Shown here: positions 1-8,506 of the stretch, in pieces | How positions within the stretch are numbered: the first letter of the stretch is position 1 | Layout of the letters: the number at the start of each line of letters is the position of its first letter | Assembly: GCA_039920165.1 (NCBI GenBank) | Contig: JBDSEG010000043.1 | Coordinates: 1-31,357, forward strand | Direction: 5' to 3' | Origin: JBDSEG01 sp039920165 | GTDB lineage: Bacteria > Pseudomonadota > Gammaproteobacteria > Burkholderiales > Burkholderiaceae_C | DNA length: 31,357 bases | Notes under the pieces: model-generated | What the model saw: only the letters and a program-made list of their open reading frames with translations | Told to the model about the DNA's origin: nothing | Databases searched by the model: none | Made by a program: the position numbers and the translations under genes

Positions 1-647
<647 letters not shown>

Positions 648-660
648 GCCAGGCGCTGCC

Positions 661-1233
661 GTGCCTTTGACGCCCGCCGGCTCGCTCAAATCGCGCGCGC
701 TGCAGTTGCTGGCGCTGCGCGACCACAGTCGCGCCGAGTTGCGTCGCAAGCTCGCCGCCCATGCCGATCGGGCCGAACGTGACGCGCGGTCCGACGACTG
801 TTCGGCCGATGTGTGCGCCGACCACGATGGCGCTTCGCCGGCGCCGCAAGTCGACCGCGGCGTGAGCGCGGACGTCGAGGCGCTGCTCGACTGGCTCGAA
901 GCGAACCGCTTTCTGTCCGACGAGCGCTTCGTCGAATCGCGCGTTCATGCGCGCATCACCCGCTTCGGCAACGCGCGCATCCGCCTCGAGCTCGCGCAAC
1001 ATCACGCCGTCTTGTCACCGGACGCCGAGCGGCGCTTGCGCGAATCCGAACTCGAGCGCGCCCGCGCCGTCTTGGCGCGCAAATACGATCCTGCCGCCAC
1101 CGACCCCGCCAGCCGTGCCCGCCAGTCGCGCTTCCTCGCCGGCCGCGGCTTCAGCGCCGAGGTGGTTGCGCGGGTGCTGCGCGAGGCGGCGCGCGCGCCA
1201 AACGGCGCCGAAGCGCTGCGCGACGACGACTGA
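661..1233 (+). CDS. recX: RecX, modulator of RecA
   Basis: RecX binds RecA filaments and limits their growth and activity. The 190-residue product has the typical helical repeats: an N-terminal SLKSRALQLLALRDHSRAELRRKL, a middle block with ALLDWLEANRFLSDERFVES, and a C-terminal block ending ARQSRFLAGRGFSAEVVARVL. It starts with GTG 13 bases after recA, so the two are probably co-transcribed. An insertion of about 35 residues (roughly 33-67) separates the first and second repeats; it holds nine Asp/Glu and four Arg, and is absent from the compact RecX proteins I know. A shorter product from an internal start is unlikely because the first repeat precedes the insertion. Confidence 0.93.
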   Translation: MPLTPAGSLKSRALQLLALRDHSRAELRRKLAAHADRAERDARSDDCSADVCADHDGASPAPQVDRGVSADVEALLDWLEANRFLSDERFVESRVHARITRFGNARIRLELAQHHAVLSPDAERRLRESELERARAVLARKYDPAATDPASRARQSRFLAGRGFSAEVVARVLREAARAPNGAEALRDDD

Positions 1234-1308
1234 AATCGCTGCGCCGCGAGCGCTTCAAGCAGGTCGCGCGCAGCCGGGTGGCGAGACAAATCAGCGTGCT
1301 ACATTCGC

Positions 1309-1331
1309 CCGGCTCGGTCGCCCCGAGCCGG
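1309..1331. terminator. Hairpin between recX and the DUF2889 gene
   Basis: A perfect 9-bp stem (CCGGCTCGG with CCGAGCCGG) closes a 5-base loop, about 75 bases after the recX stop. No T-run follows on either strand, so it is at best a non-canonical terminator or an mRNA-stabilising hairpin. The rest of the 181-base gap holds nothing recognisable. Confidence 0.4.
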
Positions 1332-1414
1332 TGATTCGCAAGGGCGGGTCACGCGGCCACAGGGTGCGGTCCGCATCTGTCTTCTTTGCCCGCCCGCCCA
1401 CTGCCCGACCCACG

Positions 1415-1999
1415 ATGGCTCTGCCCCCTGCCGCGCCCGAGCGCCAGCTTCGCCACCGCCGTCGCATCGACATCGAGATCCATGCACGGTCCGACGGTCT
1501 GTGGGAGGTCGACGCGCAGATGCAGGATGTCCGCGCGAGCAACTTCGTCCTGCGCAGTGGCGAGCTTCTCGCCGCGGGCGACCCGATCCATGACATGCGG
1601 CTGCGCATCGTCGTGGATGCGCGATTCAATATCGTCGACGCCGGCGCGCAGACCGTCGCCATGCCCTACGCCGGCGCCTGCGATGCGCATGGCGATCTTT
1701 ATGCCCGCCTGATCGGCCTGAACCTGCTCGACGGCTTTCGCCGCGGCGTCAAGGATCGCCTGGGCGGCGTTAAGGGCTGCACCCACCTGTCCGAGCTGAC
1801 CTGGGTGCTGCCTACCGCGGTGGTGCAGGCTTTTGCCGGCGAAGGACTGCTTGACCAGGCTGACGAATCCGGCGCGCCGGTGCAGCCGATGCCGATCGAC
1901 CGCTGTCACGCGCTGCGCGCCGACGGCCCGGTGGTCCAGTCCCACTATCCGCGCTGGTTCCGCGCGCCCTCTTCTTCGAAGGCCACCGAGACGCCATGA
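1415..1999 (+). CDS. DUF2889 family protein
   Basis: The 194-residue product belongs to DUF2889, a family of unknown function. Conserved-looking blocks are IHDMRLRIVVD (59-69), GCTHLSELTW (121-130), RCHALRADG (163-171) and HYPRW (177-181). The recurring His and Cys residues (H59, C122, H124, C164, H165) could bind a metal, which is inference only. The ATG at 1415 was chosen because coding character and homology begin there; the frame is open further upstream but reads through recX sequence. Its stop overlaps the sucC start as ATGA (1996-1999), so translation is probably coupled to succinyl-CoA synthetase. From memory, this gene sits at the same place in many Burkholderiales. Confidence 0.85.
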   Translation: MALPPAAPERQLRHRRRIDIEIHARSDGLWEVDAQMQDVRASNFVLRSGELLAAGDPIHDMRLRIVVDARFNIVDAGAQTVAMPYAGACDAHGDLYARLIGLNLLDGFRRGVKDRLGGVKGCTHLSELTWVLPTAVVQAFAGEGLLDQADESGAPVQPMPIDRCHALRADGPVVQSHYPRWFRAPSSSKATETP

Positions 2000-3159
2000 A
2001 AATCCACGAATACCAGGGCAAGGAACTCCTGCGCCAGTTCGATATTCCGGTTCCCCGCGGCTATCCCGCTTTCAGCGTCCACGAGGCGGTCGAGGCGGCC
2101 CAGAAACTCGGCGGCCCGGTCTGGGTGGTGAAGGCGCAGATCCACGCCGGCGGTCGCGGCAAGGGCGGCGGCGTCAAGCTCGCACGCTCGATCGACGAGG
2201 TGAAGAAGCTCGCGGGCGAGATTCTCGGCATGCAGCTCAAGACCCACCAGACTGCCCTGGCCGGCCAGAAGGTGCGCCGCCTGCTGATCGAGGAAGGTGC
2301 CGATATCAAGAAGGAGTATTACGTCGCTGCCGTGACCGACCGGGCGACGCAGAGGGTGGCGATGATGGCCAGCTCCGAAGGCGGCATGGATATCGAGGAA
2401 GTGGCGCACGCCACGCCCGAGAAGATTCTGAAGGTCTTCATCGACCCGGCCACTGGCCTGACCGATGCGCAGGGCGCGGAGCTCGCGAACGGCATCGGCG
2501 TCCCGGCCGGATCGGTGCCGCGGGCGGTCGATGTGCTCAAGAAGCTGTACCGCTGCTACCTGGAAACCGATTGCTCGCTGGCCGAGATCAATCCGCTCAT
2601 CCTCGAAGGCAAGGGCGGTATCAAGGCGCTCGACGCGAAGTTCAACTTCGACCCGAACGCGCTCTTCCGCCACCCCGAGATCGTCGCCTACCGCGACCTC
2701 GACGAGGAAGACCCAGCGGAGGTCGAGGCGAGCAAGTTCGACCTCGCCTATATCCAGCTCGACGGCAATATCGGCTGCCTGGTCAACGGTGCCGGCCTCG
2801 CCATGGCGACCATGGACACGATCAAGCTGTTCGGCGGCGAGCCGGCCAATTTCCTCGATGTCGGCGGCGGCGCCACCGCCGAGAAAGTGACCGAGGCGTT
2901 CAAGATCATGCTTGGCAACCCCAAGGTCAAGGCGATTCTCGTCAATATCTTCGGCGGCATCATGCGCTGCGACACCATCGCCGAAGGCATCGTCGCGGCC
3001 TGCAAGGCGGTCAACCTGAACGTGCCCTTGGTCGTGCGCATGAAGGGTACGAACGAGGATCTGGGCAAGAAACTGCTCGCCGATTCGGGCCTGCCCATCA
3101 TCAGCGCCGATTCGATGGCCGATGCCGCCCAGGCGGTGATGGCCGCGCTGAAAAAGTAA
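1996..3159 (+). CDS. sucC: Succinyl-CoA ligase [ADP-forming] subunit beta
   Basis: Beta subunit of the TCA-cycle enzyme that converts succinyl-CoA, ADP and phosphate to succinate, CoA and ATP in the cytoplasm. The length of 387 residues is normal for the family. It opens with the classic MKIHEYQGKELLRQF, carries the ATP-grasp glycine loop AGGRGKGGGVKLA (51-63), and has the C-terminal ligase motif NIFGGIMRCDTIAEGIV (about 317-333). The start overlaps the DUF2889 stop by four bases. sucD, encoding the partner subunit, starts 33 bases downstream, so the pair forms an operon. Confidence 0.98.
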   Translation: MKIHEYQGKELLRQFDIPVPRGYPAFSVHEAVEAAQKLGGPVWVVKAQIHAGGRGKGGGVKLARSIDEVKKLAGEILGMQLKTHQTALAGQKVRRLLIEEGADIKKEYYVAAVTDRATQRVAMMASSEGGMDIEEVAHATPEKILKVFIDPATGLTDAQGAELANGIGVPAGSVPRAVDVLKKLYRCYLETDCSLAEINPLILEGKGGIKALDAKFNFDPNALFRHPEIVAYRDLDEEDPAEVEASKFDLAYIQLDGNIGCLVNGAGLAMATMDTIKLFGGEPANFLDVGGGATAEKVTEAFKIMLGNPKVKAILVNIFGGIMRCDTIAEGIVAACKAVNLNVPLVVRMKGTNEDLGKKLLADSGLPIISADSMADAAQAVMAALKK

Positions 3160-3192
3160 GACCCAGACGCAGATTGCCGCGCAAGGACCCCC

Positions 3193-4086
3193 ATGAGCAT
3201 CCTGATCGACAAGAACACCCGGGTCATCACCCAGGGCATCACCGGCAAGACCGGACAGTTCCACACCCGCATGTGCCGCGACTATGCGAATGGTCGCGCG
3301 TGCTTCGTTGCCGGCGTCAATCCGAAGAAGGCGGGCACGGACTTCGAAGGCATCCCGATCTTCGCGAACGTCGGTGAGGCGGCCGCCGCCACCGGCGCGA
3401 CAGTGAGCGTCATCTACGTGCCGCCGGCCGGTGCGGCGGCGGCGATCTGGGAAGCGGTCGAGGCCGACCTCGATCTGACGATCTGCATCACCGAAGGCAT
3501 CCCGGTGCGCGACATGCTCGAGGTGCGCAATCGCATGCGGTCCAAGGTTGCCGAGGGCGGCAAGGAGACGCTGCTGCTGGGTCCGAACTGCCCGGGCCTG
3601 ATCACTCCCGACCAGATCAAGATCGGCATCATGCCGGGTCACATCCACAAGGCCGGCCGGGTCGGCGTGGTGTCGCGTTCGGGCACGCTGACCTACGAGG
3701 CGGTCGCGCAGCTGAGCGAACTGGGAATCGGGCAGAGCAGCGCGGTAGGCATCGGCGGTGACCCGATCAACGGGCTCAAGCACATCGAGATCATGCAGCT
3801 CTTCAATGACGACCCGAATACCGACGCGGTCATCATGATCGGCGAGATCGGCGGCCCCGACGAGGCCGACGCCGCGCGCTGGTGCCAGCGGCACATGAAG
3901 AAGCCGATCGTCGGCTTCATTGCCGGCGTGACTGCGCCGGCTGGCAAGCGCATGGGCCACGCCGGCGCGCTGATCTCGGGCGGCGCCGACACCGCCGATG
4001 CCAAGCTGGCGGTGATGGAGGAGTGCGGCTTTCGCGTGACGCGCAACCCGTCCGAGATGGGCAAGCTGCTCAAGGCCCTGATCTAG
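3193..4086 (+). CDS. sucD: Succinyl-CoA ligase subunit alpha
   Basis: Alpha subunit of succinyl-CoA synthetase, which carries the CoA site and the phosphohistidine intermediate. The 297-residue sequence shows the N-terminal CoA-binding Rossmann part (GITGKTGQFHTRMCRDY, 15-31), GPNCPG (130-135), SRSGTLTYEA (161-170), and the active-site histidine in KRMGHAGALISGG (H256). It is about eight residues longer than the E. coli protein. It follows sucC directly and shares its transcript. There is no sign of truncation. Confidence 0.98.
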   Translation: MSILIDKNTRVITQGITGKTGQFHTRMCRDYANGRACFVAGVNPKKAGTDFEGIPIFANVGEAAAATGATVSVIYVPPAGAAAAIWEAVEADLDLTICITEGIPVRDMLEVRNRMRSKVAEGGKETLLLGPNCPGLITPDQIKIGIMPGHIHKAGRVGVVSRSGTLTYEAVAQLSELGIGQSSAVGIGGDPINGLKHIEIMQLFNDDPNTDAVIMIGEIGGPDEADAARWCQRHMKKPIVGFIAGVTAPAGKRMGHAGALISGGADTADAKLAVMEECGFRVTRNPSEMGKLLKALI

Positions 4087-4171
4087 CCGCCGCAACATCC
4101 GATTCGAAGCGGCCGTCGCGCCACCAAGCCGGCGAGTCCGACTCAAACACGCACCTCGCGGAGACAACACA

Positions 4172-5323
4172 GTGACATTCAACAGCCCTGAATTCTGGAT
4201 CGCCCTGCTGCAGATCATCGGCGTCAATATCGTCCTGTCGGGCGACAACGCGGTGGTGATCGCGCTGGCCGCGCGCGGCCTGCCGGCACACCAGCAAAAG
4301 CGCGCGGTCGCATGGGGCAGCGGCGCTGCGGTGGTGATGCGGATCGCGCTGACCATCGTCGCGGTCGAGCTGCTGCAGCTGCCCTACCTCAAGCTCGTCG
4401 GCGCGGCGCTGCTGCTGTGGATCGCGGTCCAGCTGCTGTTGCCGGAGGACGGGGGCGACGAACACGGTGCCGGCACCACGACCATGGCGGCGGCCATCAA
4501 GACGATCCTGATCGCCGACCTGGTGATGAGCCTGGACAACGTGATCGGCGTGGCCGCCGCGGCCAAGGGCGATGTCACCCTGCTCGTCATCGGCCTTGCC
4601 ATCTCGATCCCGCTCGTGATCTTCGCGAGCCGGCTGCTGCTCACGCTGATGGAGAAGTTCCCGATCATCATCACGCTGGGCGCCGCGCTGCTCGGCTGGG
4701 TCGCAGGCGAGATGGCCATCACCGACCCGATCAGCCGGCCCTGGGTCGATTCGCAGGCGCCGTATCTGCACTGGCTGGCGCCCCTGGCCGGCGCGGTGGT
4801 GGTGGTGCTGTTCGGAAAGTGGTGGTCCGGGCGGCGTGAAGCGCCGGCCGCGCAAGAGCCGCAGGCGCAGGCCGAGGACACCGGCCCGGGCCGCTTCCAG
4901 CGCATGCTGATCGCAGTCGACGGCTCGGCCGGCGCGGAGCGCGCGGTGCGCCGTCTTATCGACCTGCGCCAGGCGCTGCGCGACCCGGCGGTCGAGGTGC
5001 ATCTGATCAATGTCCAGCGCCCGATCTCGGGCGACGTCGCGCGCTTCGTCGCTGGCGAGACGCTCGACGACTACCACCGCGAGCGCAGCGAAGCCGCCAT
5101 GGCGCCGGCGCGCGCCATGCTCACCGCGGCCGGGCTGACGTTCAAGGAGCACATCCATCTCGGCGATCCGGGCGAGCAGATCGCGCAGGTCGCGCACGCC
5201 CAGGATTGCGACCTGATCGTGATAGGCACGCGCGGCCTGGGCTCGCACGCGGCGGCCATCATCGGCTCGGTGGCCCAAGGAACGCTCGCCCATTCGAACG
5301 TGCCGGTCCTGCTGGTGAAGTGA
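4172..5323 (+). CDS. TerC/YjbE-family membrane protein fused to a universal stress (UspA) domain
   Basis: Residues 1-215 form a TerC-family integral membrane domain of the YjbE type, with several hydrophobic segments and two Asp-Asn motifs inside membrane helices: SGDNAVV (23-29) and SLDNVIG (120-126). Members of this family have been linked to Mn2+ export and tellurium resistance. After a Gln/Ala-rich linker (221-240), residues 241-383 form a UspA domain with the nucleotide-binding pattern VIGTRGLGSHAAAIIGSV (350-367) and the ending NVPVLLVK, so it looks ATP-binding. The GTG start at 4172 has GGAG eight bases upstream (4160-4163). The gap behind sucD is 85 bases and shows no yybP-ykoY-like riboswitch that I can recognise. 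A fused cytoplasmic Usp domain suggests nucleotide or stress gating of transport (inference). Confidence 0.88.
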   Translation: MTFNSPEFWIALLQIIGVNIVLSGDNAVVIALAARGLPAHQQKRAVAWGSGAAVVMRIALTIVAVELLQLPYLKLVGAALLLWIAVQLLLPEDGGDEHGAGTTTMAAAIKTILIADLVMSLDNVIGVAAAAKGDVTLLVIGLAISIPLVIFASRLLLTLMEKFPIIITLGAALLGWVAGEMAITDPISRPWVDSQAPYLHWLAPLAGAVVVVLFGKWWSGRREAPAAQEPQAQAEDTGPGRFQRMLIAVDGSAGAERAVRRLIDLRQALRDPAVEVHLINVQRPISGDVARFVAGETLDDYHRERSEAAMAPARAMLTAAGLTFKEHIHLGDPGEQIAQVAHAQDCDLIVIGTRGLGSHAAAIIGSVAQGTLAHSNVPVLLVK

Positions 5324-5350
5324 CAGCGGCCGGTCGCGCCTGATACCGCT

Positions 5351-6664
5351 GTGACCCGCGTGGTCGAACCGGCGCAGTGGCTCCAGGTGTTGGCGGCGCT
5401 GGGCGTCGTCGGCATCTACCTCGCCTGGCTGCTGCCGCGCCTCGCGCCGCGGTATGCGCGGCCGATCGGGGTCGCGCTGCTCGGCATCGGCGCGGCCGGG
5501 ACGGTGCTCGGCGTCACCCCGCTCGAGCTGCCGCTGGTCGCGCTCGCTTTCGGCCAGTTCGGATGGTGGCTGCGCGGCCGGCGGGGTTCGGGGGCCGATC
5601 CGGCGCCGCTCGCAGCCGGCTCGTCCCCCGAAACCGTTCCCGCGCCGCTCGCTTCGCACGATGCCGGGATGGCGCCGCCGACTGCGGTTGCCGAGCGCAG
5701 CATGCTCGGTCGCTACCGGATCGAGCGCCGCATCGGGCACGGTGCGATGGGCGTGGTGTATCTCGGCTCGGACCCGCAAATCGGGCGCAAGGTTGCCATC
5801 AAGACGCTGGAGCTCGGACAGGAGTTCGAGGGCGAGGCCCTTGCGCAAGCGCGCGAACGTTTTTTCCGCGAGGCCGAGACCGCCGGCCGGCTCCAGCATC
5901 CCGATATCGTGGCGATCTTCGACGCCGGCGAAGACGGCAATCTCGCCTATATCGCGATGCAGTATCTGACCGGCCACGACCTGCAGGTGCACACCTCGGC
6001 AGCGCGCCTGCTCCCGCTCGCGACGGTGCTGGACATCGTCGCGCGGGTCGCCGAGGCTCTCGCCTACGCGCATCGGCAGGGCGTGGTGCATCGCGATATC
6101 AAACCGGCCAACGTGATGATCGATCTCGAGGCCGGCGAGGTGAAGGTGACGGATTTCGGCATCGCTCGCATCGCGGATGCAAGCCGCACCCGCACCGGCA
6201 TGGTCCTCGGAACCCCGTCCTTCATGTCGCCCGAGCAGATGTCCGGGCGGCGCGTCGATGGCCGCAGCGACCTGTACTCACTCGGTGTCATGCTGTACCA
6301 GTTGCTGACCGGCGCGCTGCCGCACCAGGCCGAATCGATGGCGCGCCTGATGTCGCAGATCGCCAACGAGCCCGCGCCCGACGTGCGCACGCTGCGCCCT
6401 GGCTTGTCTGAGGCGCTCTCCAACGTGGTGGCGCTGGCGCTCGAGAAGCGGCCCGAGATGCGCTACGCCGATGGCCACCAGATGGCGCAGGACCTGCGCG
6501 ACGTCGCGGCCATCGAAGCGCGGGCGCACGGCCGGCGCGCCGGCATCGCCGACTCCGCGGCGACGCCGGCGCCCGCACCGACGGACGTGGCCGCCGAGAG
6601 TGCGCAGTTCAGCCGTACAACGAGGTTTGAGCGGCCCGATCCAGGGCACAATTCGCGCTTTTGA
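5351..6664 (+). CDS. Membrane-anchored Ser/Thr protein kinase (Hanks type)
   Basis: This 437-residue eukaryotic-like kinase phosphorylates Ser/Thr on partner proteins. The N-terminus (about 11-74) holds two or three hydrophobic segments, followed by a Pro/Ala-rich linker and the kinase domain from about 121 to 385. Visible motifs: glycine loop GHGAMGVVY (129-137), VAIK (K151), HRDIKPAN (247-254), DFG (268-270), GTPSFMSPEQ (287-296) and SDLYSLGVMLYQLLTG (306-321). All catalytic residues are present. Possible activation-loop sites are T280, T282 and T288. It lacks PASTA or other sensor repeats, and the membrane part is N-terminal rather than C-terminal. The start is GTG. PP2C and FHA genes follow directly, so the three are probably one regulatory unit. 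Confidence 0.93.
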   Translation: MTRVVEPAQWLQVLAALGVVGIYLAWLLPRLAPRYARPIGVALLGIGAAGTVLGVTPLELPLVALAFGQFGWWLRGRRGSGADPAPLAAGSSPETVPAPLASHDAGMAPPTAVAERSMLGRYRIERRIGHGAMGVVYLGSDPQIGRKVAIKTLELGQEFEGEALAQARERFFREAETAGRLQHPDIVAIFDAGEDGNLAYIAMQYLTGHDLQVHTSAARLLPLATVLDIVARVAEALAYAHRQGVVHRDIKPANVMIDLEAGEVKVTDFGIARIADASRTRTGMVLGTPSFMSPEQMSGRRVDGRSDLYSLGVMLYQLLTGALPHQAESMARLMSQIANEPAPDVRTLRPGLSEALSNVVALALEKRPEMRYADGHQMAQDLRDVAAIEARAHGRRAGIADSAATPAPAPTDVAAESAQFSRTTRFERPDPGHNSRF

Positions 6665-6720
6665 AGCCGAGCGCCGGCCCCCCGTCGAGTGCCTCGAGGA
6701 TCGTCCCACCCCGTCCCGCC

Positions 6721-7503
6721 ATGATGCTCGAGTTCTTCAGCGCCACCGACACCGGCCGGGCGCGCAACAACAACGAAGACTCGATCGCCATCGACGAGGA
6801 CAACGCGCTCGTCGTGCTCGCCGACGGCATGGGCGGCTACAACGCCGGCGAAGTGGCGAGCGGCATGGTCGCTTCGTTCATCAAGACCGAGCTCGGCCGC
6901 TGGCTAGCTGAAGCATCCGAAGCGGCGTCGGACGCCGATGTGCGCCGCGCGATGGACATCTGCGTGGACAACGCGAACCGCGCCATCTTCAACGCCGCCA
7001 ATTCGAACCCGCAGTACGCCGGAATGGGAACCACACTGGTGGTGGGTGTGTTCCGGCACGGTCGTCTGCTGCTCGGGCACGTTGGCGATTCCCGCGGCTA
7101 CCGGCTGCGCGCCGGGCGCCTGACGCAGATCACGCACGACCATTCGCTGCTGCAAGAGCAGATCGACTCGGGCCTCATCACGGCCGAGCAGGCGGCCTTC
7201 TCGTCCAACAAGAACCTGGTGACGCGCGCGGTCGGGGTCGAGGATACGGTGCTGCTCGAAACCCATGCCCACGACGTGATGCCGGGCGATACCTACCTGC
7301 TGTGCTCGGACGGGCTGTCGGACATGATCGACGACGAAACCATCGCGCACCTGATGCAGTCGTCGAACACCCTTCACGATGCCGGCACGGTGCTCGTTGG
7401 CGCCGCCAACGAGGCGGGTGGAAAGGATAATATCTCCGTGGTTCTCGCGCGGCCACGCAGCCCCGCGACGGCCGCTCGCTCGTGGTGGCCGTTCCGGCGC
7501 TGA
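6721..7503 (+). CDS. PP2C-family Ser/Thr protein phosphatase
   Basis: Metal-dependent phosphatase expected to reverse the action of the kinase encoded just upstream. The 260-residue product has all PP2C motifs: RNNNEDS (15-21), VVLADGMGGYNAG (31-43), GMGTTLVVG, HVGDSRGYRLR (120-130), DHSLLQEQIDSG, LLCSDGLSDM (193-202) and GGKDNISVVLARP near the end. The metal-binding Asp residues (D35, D197 and the Asp of GGKDN) are present. A TTG at 6661 would add 20 unconvincing residues, so I prefer the ATG at 6721, where homology begins. It resembles stand-alone phosphatases of the Stp1/PppA type and is soluble. Confidence 0.93.
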   Translation: MMLEFFSATDTGRARNNNEDSIAIDEDNALVVLADGMGGYNAGEVASGMVASFIKTELGRWLAEASEAASDADVRRAMDICVDNANRAIFNAANSNPQYAGMGTTLVVGVFRHGRLLLGHVGDSRGYRLRAGRLTQITHDHSLLQEQIDSGLITAEQAAFSSNKNLVTRAVGVEDTVLLETHAHDVMPGDTYLLCSDGLSDMIDDETIAHLMQSSNTLHDAGTVLVGAANEAGGKDNISVVLARPRSPATAARSWWPFRR

Positions 7504-7591
7504 CATCCGGCGTCACTCCCTTCAGCTGTTTCCGGCGCTCGCATCGTGCCGGCAGCAGCGCCAAGAATTCAGCGTTTCGAGGTCGCAAAGC

Positions 7592-8263
7592 ATGGGCAAA
7601 CTGGTCGTGTCGCTCGACGGTGTGGTGATCAAGGAAGTCCAGATCACCAAGGACAAGACGACCCTCGGGCGGCGCCCGTACAACGACATCGTGATCGACA
7701 ACCTCGCCGTCAGCGGCGAGCACGCGGTGCTTCAGATGGTCGGCTCGGACGTCTTTATCGAAGACCTGAACAGCACCAACGGGACCTATATCAACGGCAA
7801 GGCGATCAAGAAGCAGCTGCTCGCGCACAACGATACGGTGGAGATCGGCAAATACAAGATCAAGTTCCTGGTCGAGGAGGGGTCCGACTACGAGAAGACG
7901 ACGGTGCTCAAGCCGGGCAGCGTGCCGGCTCCCGGGCAGGGCGCGGGCTACAGCGCTTCGACCTACGGCGCCTCCGGCTTCGGCAGCCTCGGCGCGGCGA
8001 CCGTGCCGGCGTCGATCCGGGTCCTGAACGGCGCGGCGGCCGGGCGCGAGGTCGTGCTCACCAAGGTCGTTACGACGGTGGGCAAGCCCGGTGTCCAGGT
8101 GGCGTCGATCACCAAGCGGCCGGGCGGCTATGTGCTGGCCCATGTGGAAGGCGCGCTGCGCCCCACGGTCAATTCGAATCCGCTTACGGGCGAGACCGTG
8201 CACCTGAAAAACGGCGACGTGATCGAACTTGCCGGCACCCAGATGCAGTTCATCCATCTGTGA
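7592..8263 (+). CDS. FHA-domain protein with a second, degenerate FHA-like domain
   Basis: FHA domains bind phosphothreonine peptides. This 223-residue soluble protein has a clear N-terminal FHA domain (about 20-90): LGRRPYNDIVIDN (25-37), SGEHAVLQ (41-48) and DLNSTNGTYINGK (58-70), so the phosphopeptide-binding Arg, Ser, His and Asn are present. A linker (95-139) contains adjacent threonines in YEKTTVLKPG (100-109) and a Gly/Ser/Ala stretch. Residues 140-223 look like a second FHA fold (TTVGKPGVQV, HLKNGDVIELAGTQMQF) in which the binding residues are not conserved. The kinase and phosphatase genes immediately upstream suggest it reads or is modified by that pair. The ATG at 7592 was chosen because it begins the FHA beta strand. 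Confidence 0.9.
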   Translation: MGKLVVSLDGVVIKEVQITKDKTTLGRRPYNDIVIDNLAVSGEHAVLQMVGSDVFIEDLNSTNGTYINGKAIKKQLLAHNDTVEIGKYKIKFLVEEGSDYEKTTVLKPGSVPAPGQGAGYSASTYGASGFGSLGAATVPASIRVLNGAAAGREVVLTKVVTTVGKPGVQVASITKRPGGYVLAHVEGALRPTVNSNPLTGETVHLKNGDVIELAGTQMQFIHL

Positions 8264-8271
8264 CGCCGGCC

Positions 8272-8294
8272 CACGGTCGATGGCCTCGACCGTG
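8272..8294. terminator. Hairpin after the FHA gene
   Basis: A perfect 9-bp stem (CACGGTCGA with TCGACCGTG) closes a 5-base loop eight bases past the FHA stop codon. No T-run follows, so it is a possible weak or Rho-assisted terminator. The remaining sequence to 8506 holds no gene I can support. Confidence 0.45.
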
Positions 8295-8506
8295 ATCGAT
8301 CGCACGGCGGCCGCTGCGGCACCGACGTTCTGCCCCATGAAGCTACCCCAATTGCGCACTCCCCCGCTTGCGCGCGCTCGCGTGGGCGATCAGCATGGCA
8401 GGCCCGCGGGGCGACGCATCCCGCTCGACCCGCGAACGATCGCCGCACCGAGCACGGGGTCGGCGGCCTGCCCCTTTGCGCCAGCGCGGCGTCGCTTCGA
8501 GATGAA

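Noticed and set aside
4087..4171. Possible manganese (yybP-ykoY) riboswitch before the TerC-like gene
   Set aside because: The gap is only 85 bases and I cannot find the conserved core of that riboswitch.
1945..4356. 803-residue minus-strand frame opposite sucC and sucD
   Set aside because: Antisense to two certain genes; its Arg/Asp/His-rich composition is typical of shadow frames in high-GC DNA and matches no family.
4070..6091. 673-residue minus-strand frame opposite the TerC-Usp and kinase genes
   Set aside because: The sense strand carries intact domain motifs throughout; the antisense product is low-complexity and unrecognisable.
5351..8263. Kinase-phosphatase-FHA trio as part of a type VI secretion cluster
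   Set aside because: No structural secretion gene (sheath, TssJLM, ClpV, VgrG) occurs anywhere in the window.
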